Assembly: GCA_012729785.1 (NCBI GenBank) | Contig: JAAYCL010000033.1 | Span: 1-39,564 of the forward strand | Length of the DNA: 39,564 nt | Direction of reading: 5' to 3' | From: Chlamydiota bacterium | GTDB lineage: Bacteria; Auribacterota; Tritonobacteria; UBA1439 | Shown here: piece after piece, positions 24,493 through 33,851 of the stretch | How positions within the stretch are numbered: position 1 is the stretch's first letter | Layout: each line of letters opens with the position of its first letter | Made by a program: the position numbers and the translations under genes | Notes under the pieces: generated by a model | Told to the model about the DNA's origin: nothing | The model's database searches: none | The model's input: only the letters and a program-made list of their open reading frames with translations

Positions 24493-25173
24493 TCAGCCGA
24501 TGAACTTGTACCCCGCGCCGTAGACGGTGAGCAGCACGCGGGGGGTGTTGTGGTTCTTCTCGATCTTCTTGCGGAGCTTCAGGATCAGATTGTCGACCGT
24601 GCGGGTGGTCGGGTAGACGTCGTAGCCCCAGATCTCGTCGAGGAGCTTCTCCCGCGTCACCACGTCGTTGCGGTGGGCGATCAGGTACCGGATGATCTTT
24701 GCCTCCATCGCGGTGAGGGGCGTCGCCTTCCCCCCCCGGACGACCTGGAATCCTTTGAGGTCGATCGTGGCGTCGCCGATGACGTAGCGGGCGATCTCGT
24801 CGGGCTTCGACTCCCCGCGCCGCGCGAGCGTCCGCACGCGCGCGAGGAGCTCGCGGACGCCGAACGGCTTGGTCATGTAGTCGTCGGCGCCGAGCTCGAG
24901 CCCCAGCACCTTGTCCATCTCCTCCCCCTTGGCCGAGAGCATGATCACGCGCGCGGAGGGGAGCTTCGCCTTGACCTGCCGGCAGACGTCGTAGCCGCTG
25001 ATGTCGGGGAGCATGATGTCGAGGATCAACAGGTCGGGGGCCTTCTCCAGGGCGATCTTGATTGCCTCGTCGCCGCGCGTGGCGCAGAGCACCTCGTACC
25101 CCTGCGTGGAGAAGAAATCCTCGAGGCTCCGCAGCAGTTTCTTCTCGTCGTCCACGATCAGTATCCGTTCCAT
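24493..25173 (-). CDS. OmpR-family response regulator
   Basis: 226 residues from ATG 25173 with GGGAGGGG upstream. Receiver domain 1-120: acidic pair Asp8-Asp9, phosphoacceptor Asp52 in LILDIMLPD, Ser80 and Lys102 in YMTKPFG. C-terminal winged-helix DNA-binding domain 130-226, with LTAMEAKIIRYLI, TREKLLDEIWGYD and RTVDNLILKLRKKIE, ending VYGAGYKFIG. It is encoded 71 bases after the histidine kinase gene and is presumably its partner. Target genes are unknown; the PhoB/ResD-like layout does not identify a signal. Confidence 0.93.
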   Translation of the reverse strand: MERILIVDDEKKLLRSLEDFFSTQGYEVLCATRGDEAIKIALEKAPDLLILDIMLPDISGYDVCRQVKAKLPSARVIMLSAKGEEMDKVLGLELGADDYMTKPFGVRELLARVRTLARRGESKPDEIARYVIGDATIDLKGFQVVRGGKATPLTAMEAKIIRYLIAHRNDVVTREKLLDEIWGYDVYPTTRTVDNLILKLRKKIEKNHNTPRVLLTVYGAGYKFIG

Positions 25174-25244
25174 CGACCCCTCCCTTCCGGGCGGCGCCTC
25201 CCCGCGGGGGCGCGTGTGCCGCGCGCCCCCCGCGGTGCGCGGGT

Positions 25245-27377
25245 TCAGCCGGCCGGTTCCGCCGGCACCGGTATCACGATGGTGAAGACGCTCCCCGCGC
25301 CGAGGTCGCTCTCCACCTCCACGCGCCCCCCGTGCGCCTCGGCGATGTGTTTGACGATGGAGAGCCCGATCCCCGCCCCCTTGCGGGCGACTTTCCGGCC
25401 CTCGTCCACGCGGTAGAACTGGAAGAAGATCTTCTCCAGATCCCCGGGGGCGATGCCGATCCCGCGGTCGGAGACCCGGATCAGCACCTCGCCGACCTGC
25501 CGCCGGAGCTCGACGCGCACCGCCTTCTCCCCGGGGGAGAACTTCACGGCGTTGTCCAGCAGGTTCAGCAGCGCCTGGCTCAGCGCGTCCTCGTCCGCGG
25601 GAACGCGGGGGATGACCGGGTCCGCCTCGTAGACGATCTCGATCCCCTCCGGCTGCACGTACTGCCGGAAGGCGCGCACGGTGGAGGCGACCGTCTTCCC
25701 GAGGTCCGCGGGGCGGAGGGTGTAGGCCCGTTTGCCCGCCCCGATCCGCGAGAAGTCGAGGACGTTGTCGATCAGGCGAGAGAGGCGCTGCCCCTCCGAG
25801 GTGATGAAGGTAAAATACTCCTTCTCCTTCTCCCGGCTTGAGACGGCGCCCATCTCCAGCATCTCCCCGACCGCCCGTATGGTCGAGAGGGGGGTCCGAA
25901 GCTCGTGGGAGACGCGTGAGACGAACTCGCTCTTGAGGCGCGCGAGCTCGCTGTCCTTGGTGACGAGCCAGTAGGTGAGGGAGAGCCCCATCAGGATGAT
26001 CAGGAGGAGCAGGGAGCTGTAGACGGTTCGGGTCCTCCGCTCCCGCGAGGCGAGCTCGTAGAGAAGGCCGTCCTTCCGGTAGGCGAGGCGGAGGCGCCAT
26101 GCGGGGAAGACCGGCGCGAGGGACTGCGTGCGCACGTGCGGCGAATCGTTTCCGGGGTCTCCGCGCCCGGCGAACGCGTTCCCCTCGGCGTCCATGAGGG
26201 CGAGGTTCACGTCCGGTCCCGACGCGACCGTGTCGCGGAGAATGTCGCGCATCCTCTCCCTGAGCCCCCGCGCGTCGAGCACCGCCACGAGCACGGCGGG
26301 CTCCGCTTGCCCCTCCAGGGCGATCGTGCCGCACGCCGCGAGCGTCTCCTCGCCGCCGCTTGTCCGCGAGAGCATGCGGTATCCGCCCGCCCCCTCCTCC
26401 GCGACGCGCCCGAGGTCGGGCCCGAACCGCTCCCGCAGCCGCTCCATCGCCAGCGCCGCGCGTTTCGTCACGTCCCAGTCGCGCAGGACGGCGTCGAACC
26501 GCGCGGGGGCGGGCGCCTCCGCGCCGGCGGCCGCGAGCTCGCCGCGGAGATCCCTGACCATCGAGACGTAGAACGCGGCCTCATGGACGCTGCCCGCGAG
26601 TTCCCCCGCCGCGAGCCCGTGCAGGATGGCGAAGAAACGCTCCGCCGCCTCCGCCGCGTTCCCCGCCCGACGCGCCGCGTCCGCGGCCCCCGCCATCGCG
26701 AGCAGTCGCAGCGAGAGTCCGTGGTAGGAGACCCCCTCGCCGGCCCGCGCGAGGATCTCCCGGTAGCGGTCGAACGCCTCCGCGAAGTTCCCGGCCTTGA
26801 GGTTGCAGCGCGCCTCGGAGAGCAGGGCGATCGCCTGCGTCTGCGGGTTCCCCGCCTCCCGCGCCGCGGTGCGGTAGTCGCGCAGCGCCGCGCCGGGGTC
26901 GCCGGCGACGAACTCCTGCGCGCTCCCGGCGCGCATCGCGCGCGAGTAGCCCGCGATCCGCTCGTCGGGGCGCGCGCCGAAGAGGATGTCGCCGGTGCGC
27001 TCCGCCGGTTCCCGGAACGGGTAGAGCGGCCTCAGCCGCCGGTCGAGGATGAATACGTCGGTTACGTACGGGCAGGCGCTCCGGCTCGCGGCGACGGCGG
27101 AGGGGAGAAGGTCGGGGGAGAGGCCAGGGCGGGCGCGCCGCGAGAACTCCGGTTCGCAGTCGAGCACAGGCCGCGTCAGGATGCGGACCGCCCGCTCCCC
27201 CACCTGCGCGAGGTGGGCGTTGATCTCGGCCGCGATCGGTTCCCGGCTCCCGTAGACCGCCTTCAGGGCGAGCCAGGCGAGGGGGACGGCGGGGAGGAGC
27301 ACGAAGAGGAAGAAGAGGAACGGCAGCCGTTTCGTCCTGGGCGCGCCGGCCGCCGGGGAGAGGCCGCGCGGTGTCAC
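25245..27377 (-). CDS. Sensor histidine kinase with TPR-containing extracytoplasmic region
   Basis: 710 residues from GTG 27377, preceded by GGGAGGCGG. Membrane segments at about 18-40 and 452-471 enclose a sensor region of about 410 residues. Its part around 150-260 looks like TPR helices (SEARCNLKAGNFAEAFDRYRE and AGNAAEAAERFFAIL) and its part around 300-435 may be a PAS/Cache-like fold. HisKA: His491 in SRVSHELRTPLS. ATPase domain: N-box LLNLLDNAVKF, DRGIGI (637-642) and GAGIGLSI (667-674). It presumably phosphorylates the adjacent OmpR-type regulator. A TPR-type sensor suggests recognition of a protein or peptide rather than a small molecule, but this is inference. Confidence 0.9.
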   Translation of the reverse strand: MTPRGLSPAAGAPRTKRLPFLFFLFVLLPAVPLAWLALKAVYGSREPIAAEINAHLAQVGERAVRILTRPVLDCEPEFSRRARPGLSPDLLPSAVAASRSACPYVTDVFILDRRLRPLYPFREPAERTGDILFGARPDERIAGYSRAMRAGSAQEFVAGDPGAALRDYRTAAREAGNPQTQAIALLSEARCNLKAGNFAEAFDRYREILARAGEGVSYHGLSLRLLAMAGAADAARRAGNAAEAAERFFAILHGLAAGELAGSVHEAAFYVSMVRDLRGELAAAGAEAPAPARFDAVLRDWDVTKRAALAMERLRERFGPDLGRVAEEGAGGYRMLSRTSGGEETLAACGTIALEGQAEPAVLVAVLDARGLRERMRDILRDTVASGPDVNLALMDAEGNAFAGRGDPGNDSPHVRTQSLAPVFPAWRLRLAYRKDGLLYELASRERRTRTVYSSLLLLIILMGLSLTYWLVTKDSELARLKSEFVSRVSHELRTPLSTIRAVGEMLEMGAVSSREKEKEYFTFITSEGQRLSRLIDNVLDFSRIGAGKRAYTLRPADLGKTVASTVRAFRQYVQPEGIEIVYEADPVIPRVPADEDALSQALLNLLDNAVKFSPGEKAVRVELRRQVGEVLIRVSDRGIGIAPGDLEKIFFQFYRVDEGRKVARKGAGIGLSIVKHIAEAHGGRVEVESDLGAGSVFTIVIPVPAEPAG

Positions 27378-27491
27378 GAACCGCCTCCCGCCTCGTCGCG
27401 CACGCCGCCGAGCCGCGGAGCCGCGGAGACGGGGGCGGGACAGGCCGCCCGCATGAGACGAGGTGCGTTCACCATCCGATCCCCCGGGCGA

Positions 27492-27497
27492 ATTATA
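27492..27497 (-). promoter_or_regulatory. Possible -10 element for histidine kinase operon
   Basis: A perfect TATAAT on the minus strand lies 115 bases before the histidine kinase start, in an otherwise GC-rich gap. The -35 region at the expected distance is poor, so an activator or alternative contacts may be needed. It probably starts the kinase-regulator-TPR transcript. Confidence 0.4.
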
Positions 27498-27534
27498 CTA
27501 CATCGAACCGGGCGCATGCGGGCGATTCGAAGAA

Positions 27535-27569
27535 CCCTGATTCCGGGATCCTTTCAGGAGGAATCAGGG
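27535..27569 (-). terminator. Stem-loop at 3' end of secreted MBL-fold gene
   Basis: CCCTGATTCC (27535-27544) pairs perfectly with GGAATCAGGG (27560-27569). The stem overlaps the TGA stop of the minus-strand gene (27564-27566). The minus-strand sequence after it starts TTCTTCG, only weakly U-rich, so this could be a modest terminator or an RNA-stability element. Confidence 0.45.
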
Positions 27570-29477
27570 GAGGATCGTCAGCGTCACCGTGTGCAGGGTG
27601 ACGACGTGCGGGACCCCCTCGTAGAGCTCCGCGAGGCTGCGCACCGGCGGCATCCTACCGGCCTCCAGGAGCACGAGGTGGATCCAGAGAGGCCCCTCCA
27701 GACCCTCCGGGCACGGGAGGCCGTCCAGGAGCCGGATCCCCATCGGCGCGTCGAGATGCGGCACGCCGGCGGCCAACGGTGCGATCCCCGGCAGGATGCG
27801 CCCGCCGGGGAGGATGCTGAACAGCCCGCGCGCGGTGTCGGCGACCAGGTAGGCGTCGATGCGCATCCATACCGAGATCGTGAGTCTGCCGTCGAGCGCG
27901 ATGGGCGCCCCGGGCCTGAAGGCGGCGGCGTTCGCGGTCAGCTCGACGCCCGACGGACGCCCCGGCGTCGGCTCGGCGGTGGGGAACGGAGCGGGCGTCG
28001 GCGTCGGCTCGGCGGTCGGGGAAGGGGTGGGGGTGGGTACGAGTCTCGCCGCCTCGTTCGAGTAGCGCCGTTCGTAGCAGACCCGGAGTCCCGATGCCTC
28101 GTGGACCTTCGTCGACGACACGCGGTAGTAGTACGCCGTCCCCGGCCGGACGGTGGTGTCGGTGTAGCGGGACTCCGCGACGTGCGCCGAATTGATCCGC
28201 TCGTAGATCCCCGTGGCGTCGCAGCCGGGATTCGCGTGCCTTCCGCCGCCCGGGTCCCCGTTCGAAATCGCGGAGCGGTAGACGTCGTACCCGTACGCCC
28301 CCGCCACGTCGTCCCAGTCCAACTCCGCGAACGACGGCCCGGAGTCCGTGACGCGCAGGTTCTGGGGGATGCCGGGGGGCGGGGAGACGAGAAACCCCGA
28401 GGCGCCGGGCGTGGTCTCCTCGTCGACGTAGGCGCGCGCGCGCGTGATGTCGTAGTTCCCCTCGCTGTCGCAGGTCACCAGCACCGTTCCGTCGAGGTCG
28501 TTGCGGTAGACGATCGTCCCCGCGTTCCAGAGCCTGTGCAGCGATCCGGCTGCCGGCTGCGCGTGCGACCCCTCTCCTCCCCACCCGTATGCAACCTGGA
28601 CGACCGCGTAGGCGGCCCCCATCGCGTCCGCGAACCGCTGCCCGCTCGAGCTGTTGCTCCCGTGATGGTGGACCTTGTAGAAATCCGTGTCGGCCAGTTC
28701 GCCGGCGGCGCCGGGATACGAGTAGGCGGCGTTTTCGTCCAGTATCCCGCTCTCGGCGCCGCCCCAGTATGCGTCCCCCCCGCTGAGGAAGACGCTCTCC
28801 CCGCACCGGATCTGGTGCACCAGCGCGTAGGCGTTGTCGTCCCCCGAAGGGAACCCCCGCAGCGCGGCGAGCACCCTGTCCTCGACATACGGGTCGAACC
28901 CGTACGGATGGTCGTTCGGTCCGATCGTGCAGCGCGGTCCGCTCAGATGGTCGCCGGCGTCGACCTCGAAGTAGTGCCCGGGGGCGGAGTTGGGGCCGCA
29001 CCCCTCGGCGTCGAGCTTTTTCATCAGGTCGTCGTAGCCCCCCTTGGCTTCCGTGGGCCAGCGGAGATTCTGGTAAAAGTTCTTCACCTGGTACCGGTCT
29101 ACCACGTACCGAAGACCGTCGTAGTGGTCTTCGCCGGCGGAGGAGAGCGCCATGAACCAAAGCGTCCCCCCGGGGCCTATCTTCCCGTCCAGGAAGGGGA
29201 AGAGAACCTGGTAACGGTACCCGCCGCGCCCCCCGTCGATCAACAGGTTCCGGTCGTCGTCGGTGTCCAGGACGCCGTCCTCGCCGGGGAACTCGTAGTA
29301 CTGGCAGTCGCCGTAGGTGGAGGAGGAGCCCTCCGGGACGTACTGGATGTACCAGACCCGCATGTACCGCGTCTGGGCGGATGCGGAAGACGCCGCGAGC
29401 AGGGCGGCGAGGAACGCCGGGAGGAAGAGGCGTGGTGGTATCCCGGTGCGGAGTCGGCGCATGGATGCACGGATCAT
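27564..29477 (-). CDS. Secreted metallo-beta-lactamase-fold protein with FnIII domain and PTP linker
   Basis: About 637 residues. A signal peptide (LFLPAFLAALLAASSASA) gives export. The N-terminal part (35-350) resembles the ComEC/Rec2-type MBL fold: NLLIDGG (77-83), SSAGEDHYDGL (112-122), FLSGGD (230-235) and YKVHHHGS (267-274). The usual SHxDxDH stretch is altered, so two metal ligands seem missing. Residues about 365-478 form a fibronectin type III domain (PQNLRVTD, YGYDVYRS, AYYYRVSS). A Pro/Thr-rich linker (481-508) leads to a C-terminal beta-rich domain I do not recognise. The start is uncertain (ATG 29477 or 29462; no clear ribosome-binding site). Function is unknown; surface or extracellular hydrolase or scaffold are possibilities. 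Confidence 0.75.
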   Translation of the reverse strand: MIRASMRRLRTGIPPRLFLPAFLAALLAASSASAQTRYMRVWYIQYVPEGSSSTYGDCQYYEFPGEDGVLDTDDDRNLLIDGGRGGYRYQVLFPFLDGKIGPGGTLWFMALSSAGEDHYDGLRYVVDRYQVKNFYQNLRWPTEAKGGYDDLMKKLDAEGCGPNSAPGHYFEVDAGDHLSGPRCTIGPNDHPYGFDPYVEDRVLAALRGFPSGDDNAYALVHQIRCGESVFLSGGDAYWGGAESGILDENAAYSYPGAAGELADTDFYKVHHHGSNSSSGQRFADAMGAAYAVVQVAYGWGGEGSHAQPAAGSLHRLWNAGTIVYRNDLDGTVLVTCDSEGNYDITRARAYVDEETTPGASGFLVSPPPGIPQNLRVTDSGPSFAELDWDDVAGAYGYDVYRSAISNGDPGGGRHANPGCDATGIYERINSAHVAESRYTDTTVRPGTAYYYRVSSTKVHEASGLRVCYERRYSNEAARLVPTPTPSPTAEPTPTPAPFPTAEPTPGRPSGVELTANAAAFRPGAPIALDGRLTISVWMRIDAYLVADTARGLFSILPGGRILPGIAPLAAGVPHLDAPMGIRLLDGLPCPEGLEGPLWIHLVLLEAGRMPPVRSLAELYEGVPHVVTLHTVTLTILP

Positions 29478-29643
29478 AGTTGTCTTATCGCATCGCCAGG
29501 GGCCTGAATTGTCACGGAAATGTAAAAATCCACGTCGCGCCTTCTCCGGGAACATGGAGACGCGCGCCCCCGCCCCGGTGTGGCGGCGTCGCACCGTCCG
29601 CGCGGACGAGGCGCCCGGGGGCGTGGCCGCCGGGCATGGCGGT

Positions 29644-30495
29644 TCACCGCAGCATACCGAGGTACCAGCCGATCAGGCGCCCGCCCCAGAGGAAGGCGAC
29701 AAAGGCGCCGAGGCAGAGGAACGGCCCGAACGGCAGTCTCGACTTGAGATCGGCCTTCCTCGCGCCGATGAGCAGGAGCCCGGTGACGGAGCCGGCGAGG
29801 GAGGCGAAGAAGGTCGCGAGCAGGACGGGGACGGGGCCGAGGAGCGCTCCGAAGTACGCCATCAGCTTGACGTCGCCCAAACCCATCGCCTCCTCGCCGT
29901 AGAGCATCCCGCTGACGAGGCGGATGAGCCAGAAGAGCCCGCCGCCGACCGCGATGCCGAGGAGGGCGCTGACGAGGGCGCGTGCGGACGCGTCCGGAAG
30001 GAGGGGCAGCCGCGCCGCCGCGGCGGCGACGAAGCGCCCGAGGAGCGGCGTGCCGGCGACGGAGGAGTGGAGGGCGGGGCACGCGATGCTCGCCAGGATG
30101 CCGAAGCCGATCCCGCCGAGACTGATCTCGTCGGGGATGATCTGGTGCTCGAGGTCCACGAAGAAGACGACGACGAGACTCGAGGCGAAGGCGAGGGCGA
30201 CGGCGAGGAAGACCGGATCGGCGCGGAAACGGAAGAGCCCGAGGAAGAGGCACGCCGTGAGGAGCTCCACGGCGAAGTAGCGCGGGGAGATGGAACCGCC
30301 GCAGGCGCGGCAGCGCCCGCGGAGGAGGAGCCAGGAGAGGAGGGGGACATTGTCGTACGGCCTGACCGGCGTCCGGCAGCGCGGGCAGTGCGACGGCGGG
30401 GAGACGATCGACTCTTCGCGCGGGAGCCGGTGGATGCAGACGTTCAGGAAACTCCCGACGACTGCGCCGAGCACGAACACGAGGAGTGAGAGCAT
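29644..30495 (-). CDS. pilD: Prepilin peptidase (PilD/GspO type)
   Basis: 283 residues, eight or so membrane segments. It cleaves the leader of type IV pilin-like proteins and methylates the new N-terminus. The two CxxC pairs of the cytoplasmic zinc-like loop are CPRC and CRAC (about 37-65). The catalytic Asp residues are in VDLEHQIIPDE and MGLGDVKL. SFLNVCIHRLP near the N-terminus is typical. It is a bifunctional full-length form. It lies downstream of leuA on the same strand, after a 115-base gap. No pilin genes are in the window. Confidence 0.93.
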   Translation of the reverse strand: MLSLLVFVLGAVVGSFLNVCIHRLPREESIVSPPSHCPRCRTPVRPYDNVPLLSWLLLRGRCRACGGSISPRYFAVELLTACLFLGLFRFRADPVFLAVALAFASSLVVVFFVDLEHQIIPDEISLGGIGFGILASIACPALHSSVAGTPLLGRFVAAAAARLPLLPDASARALVSALLGIAVGGGLFWLIRLVSGMLYGEEAMGLGDVKLMAYFGALLGPVPVLLATFFASLAGSVTGLLLIGARKADLKSRLPFGPFLCLGAFVAFLWGGRLIGWYLGMLR

Positions 30496-30610
30496 CTGCC
30501 TGACCTGGTTGAGACGCCGCCGCCTCTCCGCGTGGATGTCGCGCGCCTCGACCCGTTCCCGCCGAAGGCGCGCCCGGCGGGTGCCGCGCGCCGCGCGGCG
30601 GCCGAAAGGG

Positions 30611-32155
30611 TCAGAAGCGGGGCGCCGCGGCCCGCGCTTTCCTCTGGCGGCGGCGCCAGAGGATCCGGTTGAGTGCGTTCAGATACGCCTTGGCGCTCGC
30701 CTCGATGACGTCGGTGCTGGTGCCGCGCCCCGTCTCCGTGAACCGGCCGCACGACACCTTGACGGTGACCTCGCCGAGGGCGTCGGTGCCGCCGGTGACG
30801 GCGCGCAGCGAGTAGTCGGCGAGCCGCCCCTCGATCTTTGTGATGCGCCGGATGGTCTGCATCGCCGCGTCCACCGGGCCGTCGCCGCAGGCCGCGTCCT
30901 GGAGGAGCTTGTCGCCGCGCCGCAGGCGGATGGTCGCGGTCGGGAGGGTCTTGTTCCCGCTCGAGATGCTGATGTAGTCCAGCCGGAACTCCTCGGGTAT
31001 GGCGGAGATCTGGTCGTCGATGAGGGCGAGGAGGTCATCGTCGAAGACGGCCTTCTTCTTGTCGGCGAGCTCCTTGAACGCCCGGAACGCCCGCTCGAAC
31101 TCCTTCGGCGGGAGGACGTGGCCGAGCTGCTTGAGCCGCTCGGCGAATGCGTGGCTTCCCGAGTGCTTCCCCATCACCATCGAGGTGCCGCGCCAGCCGA
31201 CCGACTCGGGCGTCATGATCTCGTAGGTGCGCCGGTTCTTCAGCATCCCGTCCTGGTGTATCCCCGACTCGTGCGCGAAGGCGTTGTCGCCGACGACCGC
31301 CTTGTTGGGCTGCACCGGCATCCCGGTGAGTCGGCTGACGAGGCGGCTCGTGTTCCATATCTGGCGCGTGACGACGCCGGTGGAGACCCGGTAGATGTCG
31401 GGGCGGGTGCGGACGGCCATCACGATCTCCTCGAGGGAGGCGTTCCCCGCCCGCTCCCCGATGCCGTTGATCGTGCACTCGACCTGCCGCGCCCCGTTCA
31501 CGATGGCGGCGAGCGAGTTCGCGACCCCGAGGCCGAGGTCGTTGTGGCAGTGGACGCTCAGGACCGCCTTGTCGATCGAGGGGACGTGCTCCCGGAGGTA
31601 GCGGACGAGCCGCCCGAACTCCCCCGGCATCGAGTAGCCGACGGTGTCGGGGATGTTGACGGTGCCCGCTCCCGCGGCGATCACCGCCTCGACGACCTCG
31701 GCCAGGAACGCCGGCTCGGTCCGCGACGCGTCCTCGGGGGAGAACTCGATGTCGTCGACGTATCTCCGCGCGAGGCGCACGGCGCCGGCGGCCAGCTTCA
31801 AAATCTCCCCCTTCGCCTTCTTCAGCTTGTAGCGGCGGTGTATCCCCGAGGTGGCGAGGAAGACGTGGATCCGCGGGCGCTTCGCCTTCTCGAGGGCGCG
31901 GGCGGCGGCCTCGATGTCCTTGGGGAGCGCGCGGGAGAGGCCCGCGATGATCGGCCCCTTCACCGCGGCGGCGATCGCCCGGACCGCCTCGAAGTCGCCG
32001 GGCGAGGCGACCGGGAACCCGGCCTCGATGGCGTCGACGCCCAGCCGCGCGAGCTGGAGCGCGATCTCCACCTTCTCGCGCTCGTTCAGGCTCGCGCCGG
32101 GGCACTGCTCGCCGTCGCGCAGCGTCGTGTCGAAGACGATAAGCCGTTCGGTCAT
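30611..32155 (-). CDS. leuA: 2-isopropylmalate synthase
   Basis: 514 residues, full-length LeuA type 1. It condenses acetyl-CoA with 2-ketoisovalerate, the first committed step of leucine synthesis. TIM-barrel motifs: [13 protein letters not shown] near the N-terminus (catalytic Arg and metal-binding Asp), [13 protein letters not shown] and [15 protein letters not shown], then [15 protein letters not shown]. The C-terminal regulatory LeuA domain (about 385-500, with [23 protein letters not shown] and [19 protein letters not shown]) mediates leucine feedback. Start ATG 32155; GTG 32170 is less likely. Last gene of the ilv block. Confidence 0.95.
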   Translation of the reverse strand: MTERLIVFDTTLRDGEQCPGASLNEREKVEIALQLARLGVDAIEAGFPVASPGDFEAVRAIAAAVKGPIIAGLSRALPKDIEAAARALEKAKRPRIHVFLATSGIHRRYKLKKAKGEILKLAAGAVRLARRYVDDIEFSPEDASRTEPAFLAEVVEAVIAAGAGTVNIPDTVGYSMPGEFGRLVRYLREHVPSIDKAVLSVHCHNDLGLGVANSLAAIVNGARQVECTINGIGERAGNASLEEIVMAVRTRPDIYRVSTGVVTRQIWNTSRLVSRLTGMPVQPNKAVVGDNAFAHESGIHQDGMLKNRRTYEIMTPESVGWRGTSMVMGKHSGSHAFAERLKQLGHVLPPKEFERAFRAFKELADKKKAVFDDDLLALIDDQISAIPEEFRLDYISISSGNKTLPTATIRLRRGDKLLQDAACGDGPVDAAMQTIRRITKIEGRLADYSLRAVTGGTDALGEVTVKVSCGRFTETGRGTSTDVIEASAKAYLNALNRILWRRRQRKARAAAPRF

Positions 32156-32170
32156 ATGGTGTAGCCGCAC

Positions 32171-32217
32171 GCCGTACGCTGCAATGAGCTGCAGGCGTAG
32201 AGCGTGCAGCGTACGGC
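32171..32217. repeat. Inverted-repeat hairpin between ilvC and leuA
   Basis: GCCGTACGCTGCA (32171-32183) is perfectly complementary to 32205-32217. The right half, GCGTAGAGCGTGCAGCGTAC and following bases, recurs with two changes in the ilvN-ilvB gap. It could be a processing or attenuation structure in the operon transcript or a small dispersed repeat family. Confidence 0.7.
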
Positions 32218-32225
32218 TGCCTATA

Positions 32226-33221
<996 letters not shown>

Positions 33222-33287
33222 GGCGCCCTCCTGTTGGCTGTACGCGGCACGCCCCGATCCGCCGTGCGCGCGCCGCGCAGTGCTGGT

Positions 33288-33761
33288 TCAGTTCCTCGCG
33301 ATTGCGATCTTGCCGGTCCGGACGAGCTCCCTGATCCCGAACGGCTTGAGGAGGTCGAGGAGCGCCTCGACCTTGTCCCCAGTTCCGGTGAGCTCCACCG
33401 TGACGCAGGTGTGGCCCACGTCGACGATCTTGCCGCGGAAGATGTTGACGATCTGCATCACCTCCGGGCGCGTGTGCGCGTTCGAGTGCACCTTCACGAG
33501 CACGAGCTCCCGCTCGAGCGCCTCGTCGGGCTCGTACTCCTGCACCTTGATGACGTCGACGAGCTTGTTGAGCTGCTTCGTGATCTGCTCGATGACCCGG
33601 TCGTCGCCGTGCGCGACGATGGTCATGTGGGAGACGGTCGGGTCCATCGTCTCGGCCACGGAAAGGCTGTCGATGTTGTAGCCGCGGCCGCTGAAGAGCC
33701 CCGCGATCCTGGCGAGGACCCCGAACTTGTTCTCCACCAGCACGCTGATCGTATGTTTCAT
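33288..33761 (-). CDS. ilvN: Acetolactate synthase small (regulatory) subunit
   Basis: 157 residues from ATG 33761. An N-terminal ACT domain (HTISVLVENKFGVLARIAGLFSGRGYNIDSLSV) binds valine for feedback control. Residues 75-157 form the second regulatory domain (ERELVLVKVHSNAHTRPEVM, IVDVGHTCVTVELTG, FGIRELVRTGKIAI). Length matches IlvH/IlvN of many bacteria. It pairs with the catalytic subunit encoded just upstream. The order ilvB-ilvN-ilvC is classic. A 66-base gap separates it from ilvC. Confidence 0.94.
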   Translation of the reverse strand: MKHTISVLVENKFGVLARIAGLFSGRGYNIDSLSVAETMDPTVSHMTIVAHGDDRVIEQITKQLNKLVDVIKVQEYEPDEALERELVLVKVHSNAHTRPEVMQIVNIFRGKIVDVGHTCVTVELTGTGDKVEALLDLLKPFGIRELVRTGKIAIARN

Positions 33762-33796
33762 GTCGCGCCCACCGGGCGAAAAGTGTAGCACAGCAC

Positions 33797-33847
33797 GCTG
33801 CAAGTTGTAAGCCGCATGCCGTAAGCGTAGAGCTTGCAGCTTACGGC
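33797..33847. repeat. Inverted-repeat hairpin between ilvB and ilvN
   Basis: Two nested complementarities occur: GCTGCAAG (33797-33804) with CTTGCAGC (33833-33840), and GCCGTAAGC (33818-33826) with GCTTACGGC (33839-33847). The right half matches the ilvC-leuA hairpin over about 25 bases with two substitutions. It is another copy of the same short repeat. Confidence 0.65.
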
Positions 33848-33851
33848 TGAT

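Noticed and set aside
30558-30581. GC hairpin between pilD and leuA as a terminator of leuA
   Set aside because: CCCGCCG/CGGCGGG pairs, but no T-run follows on the minus strand and such pairing is expected by chance at this GC.
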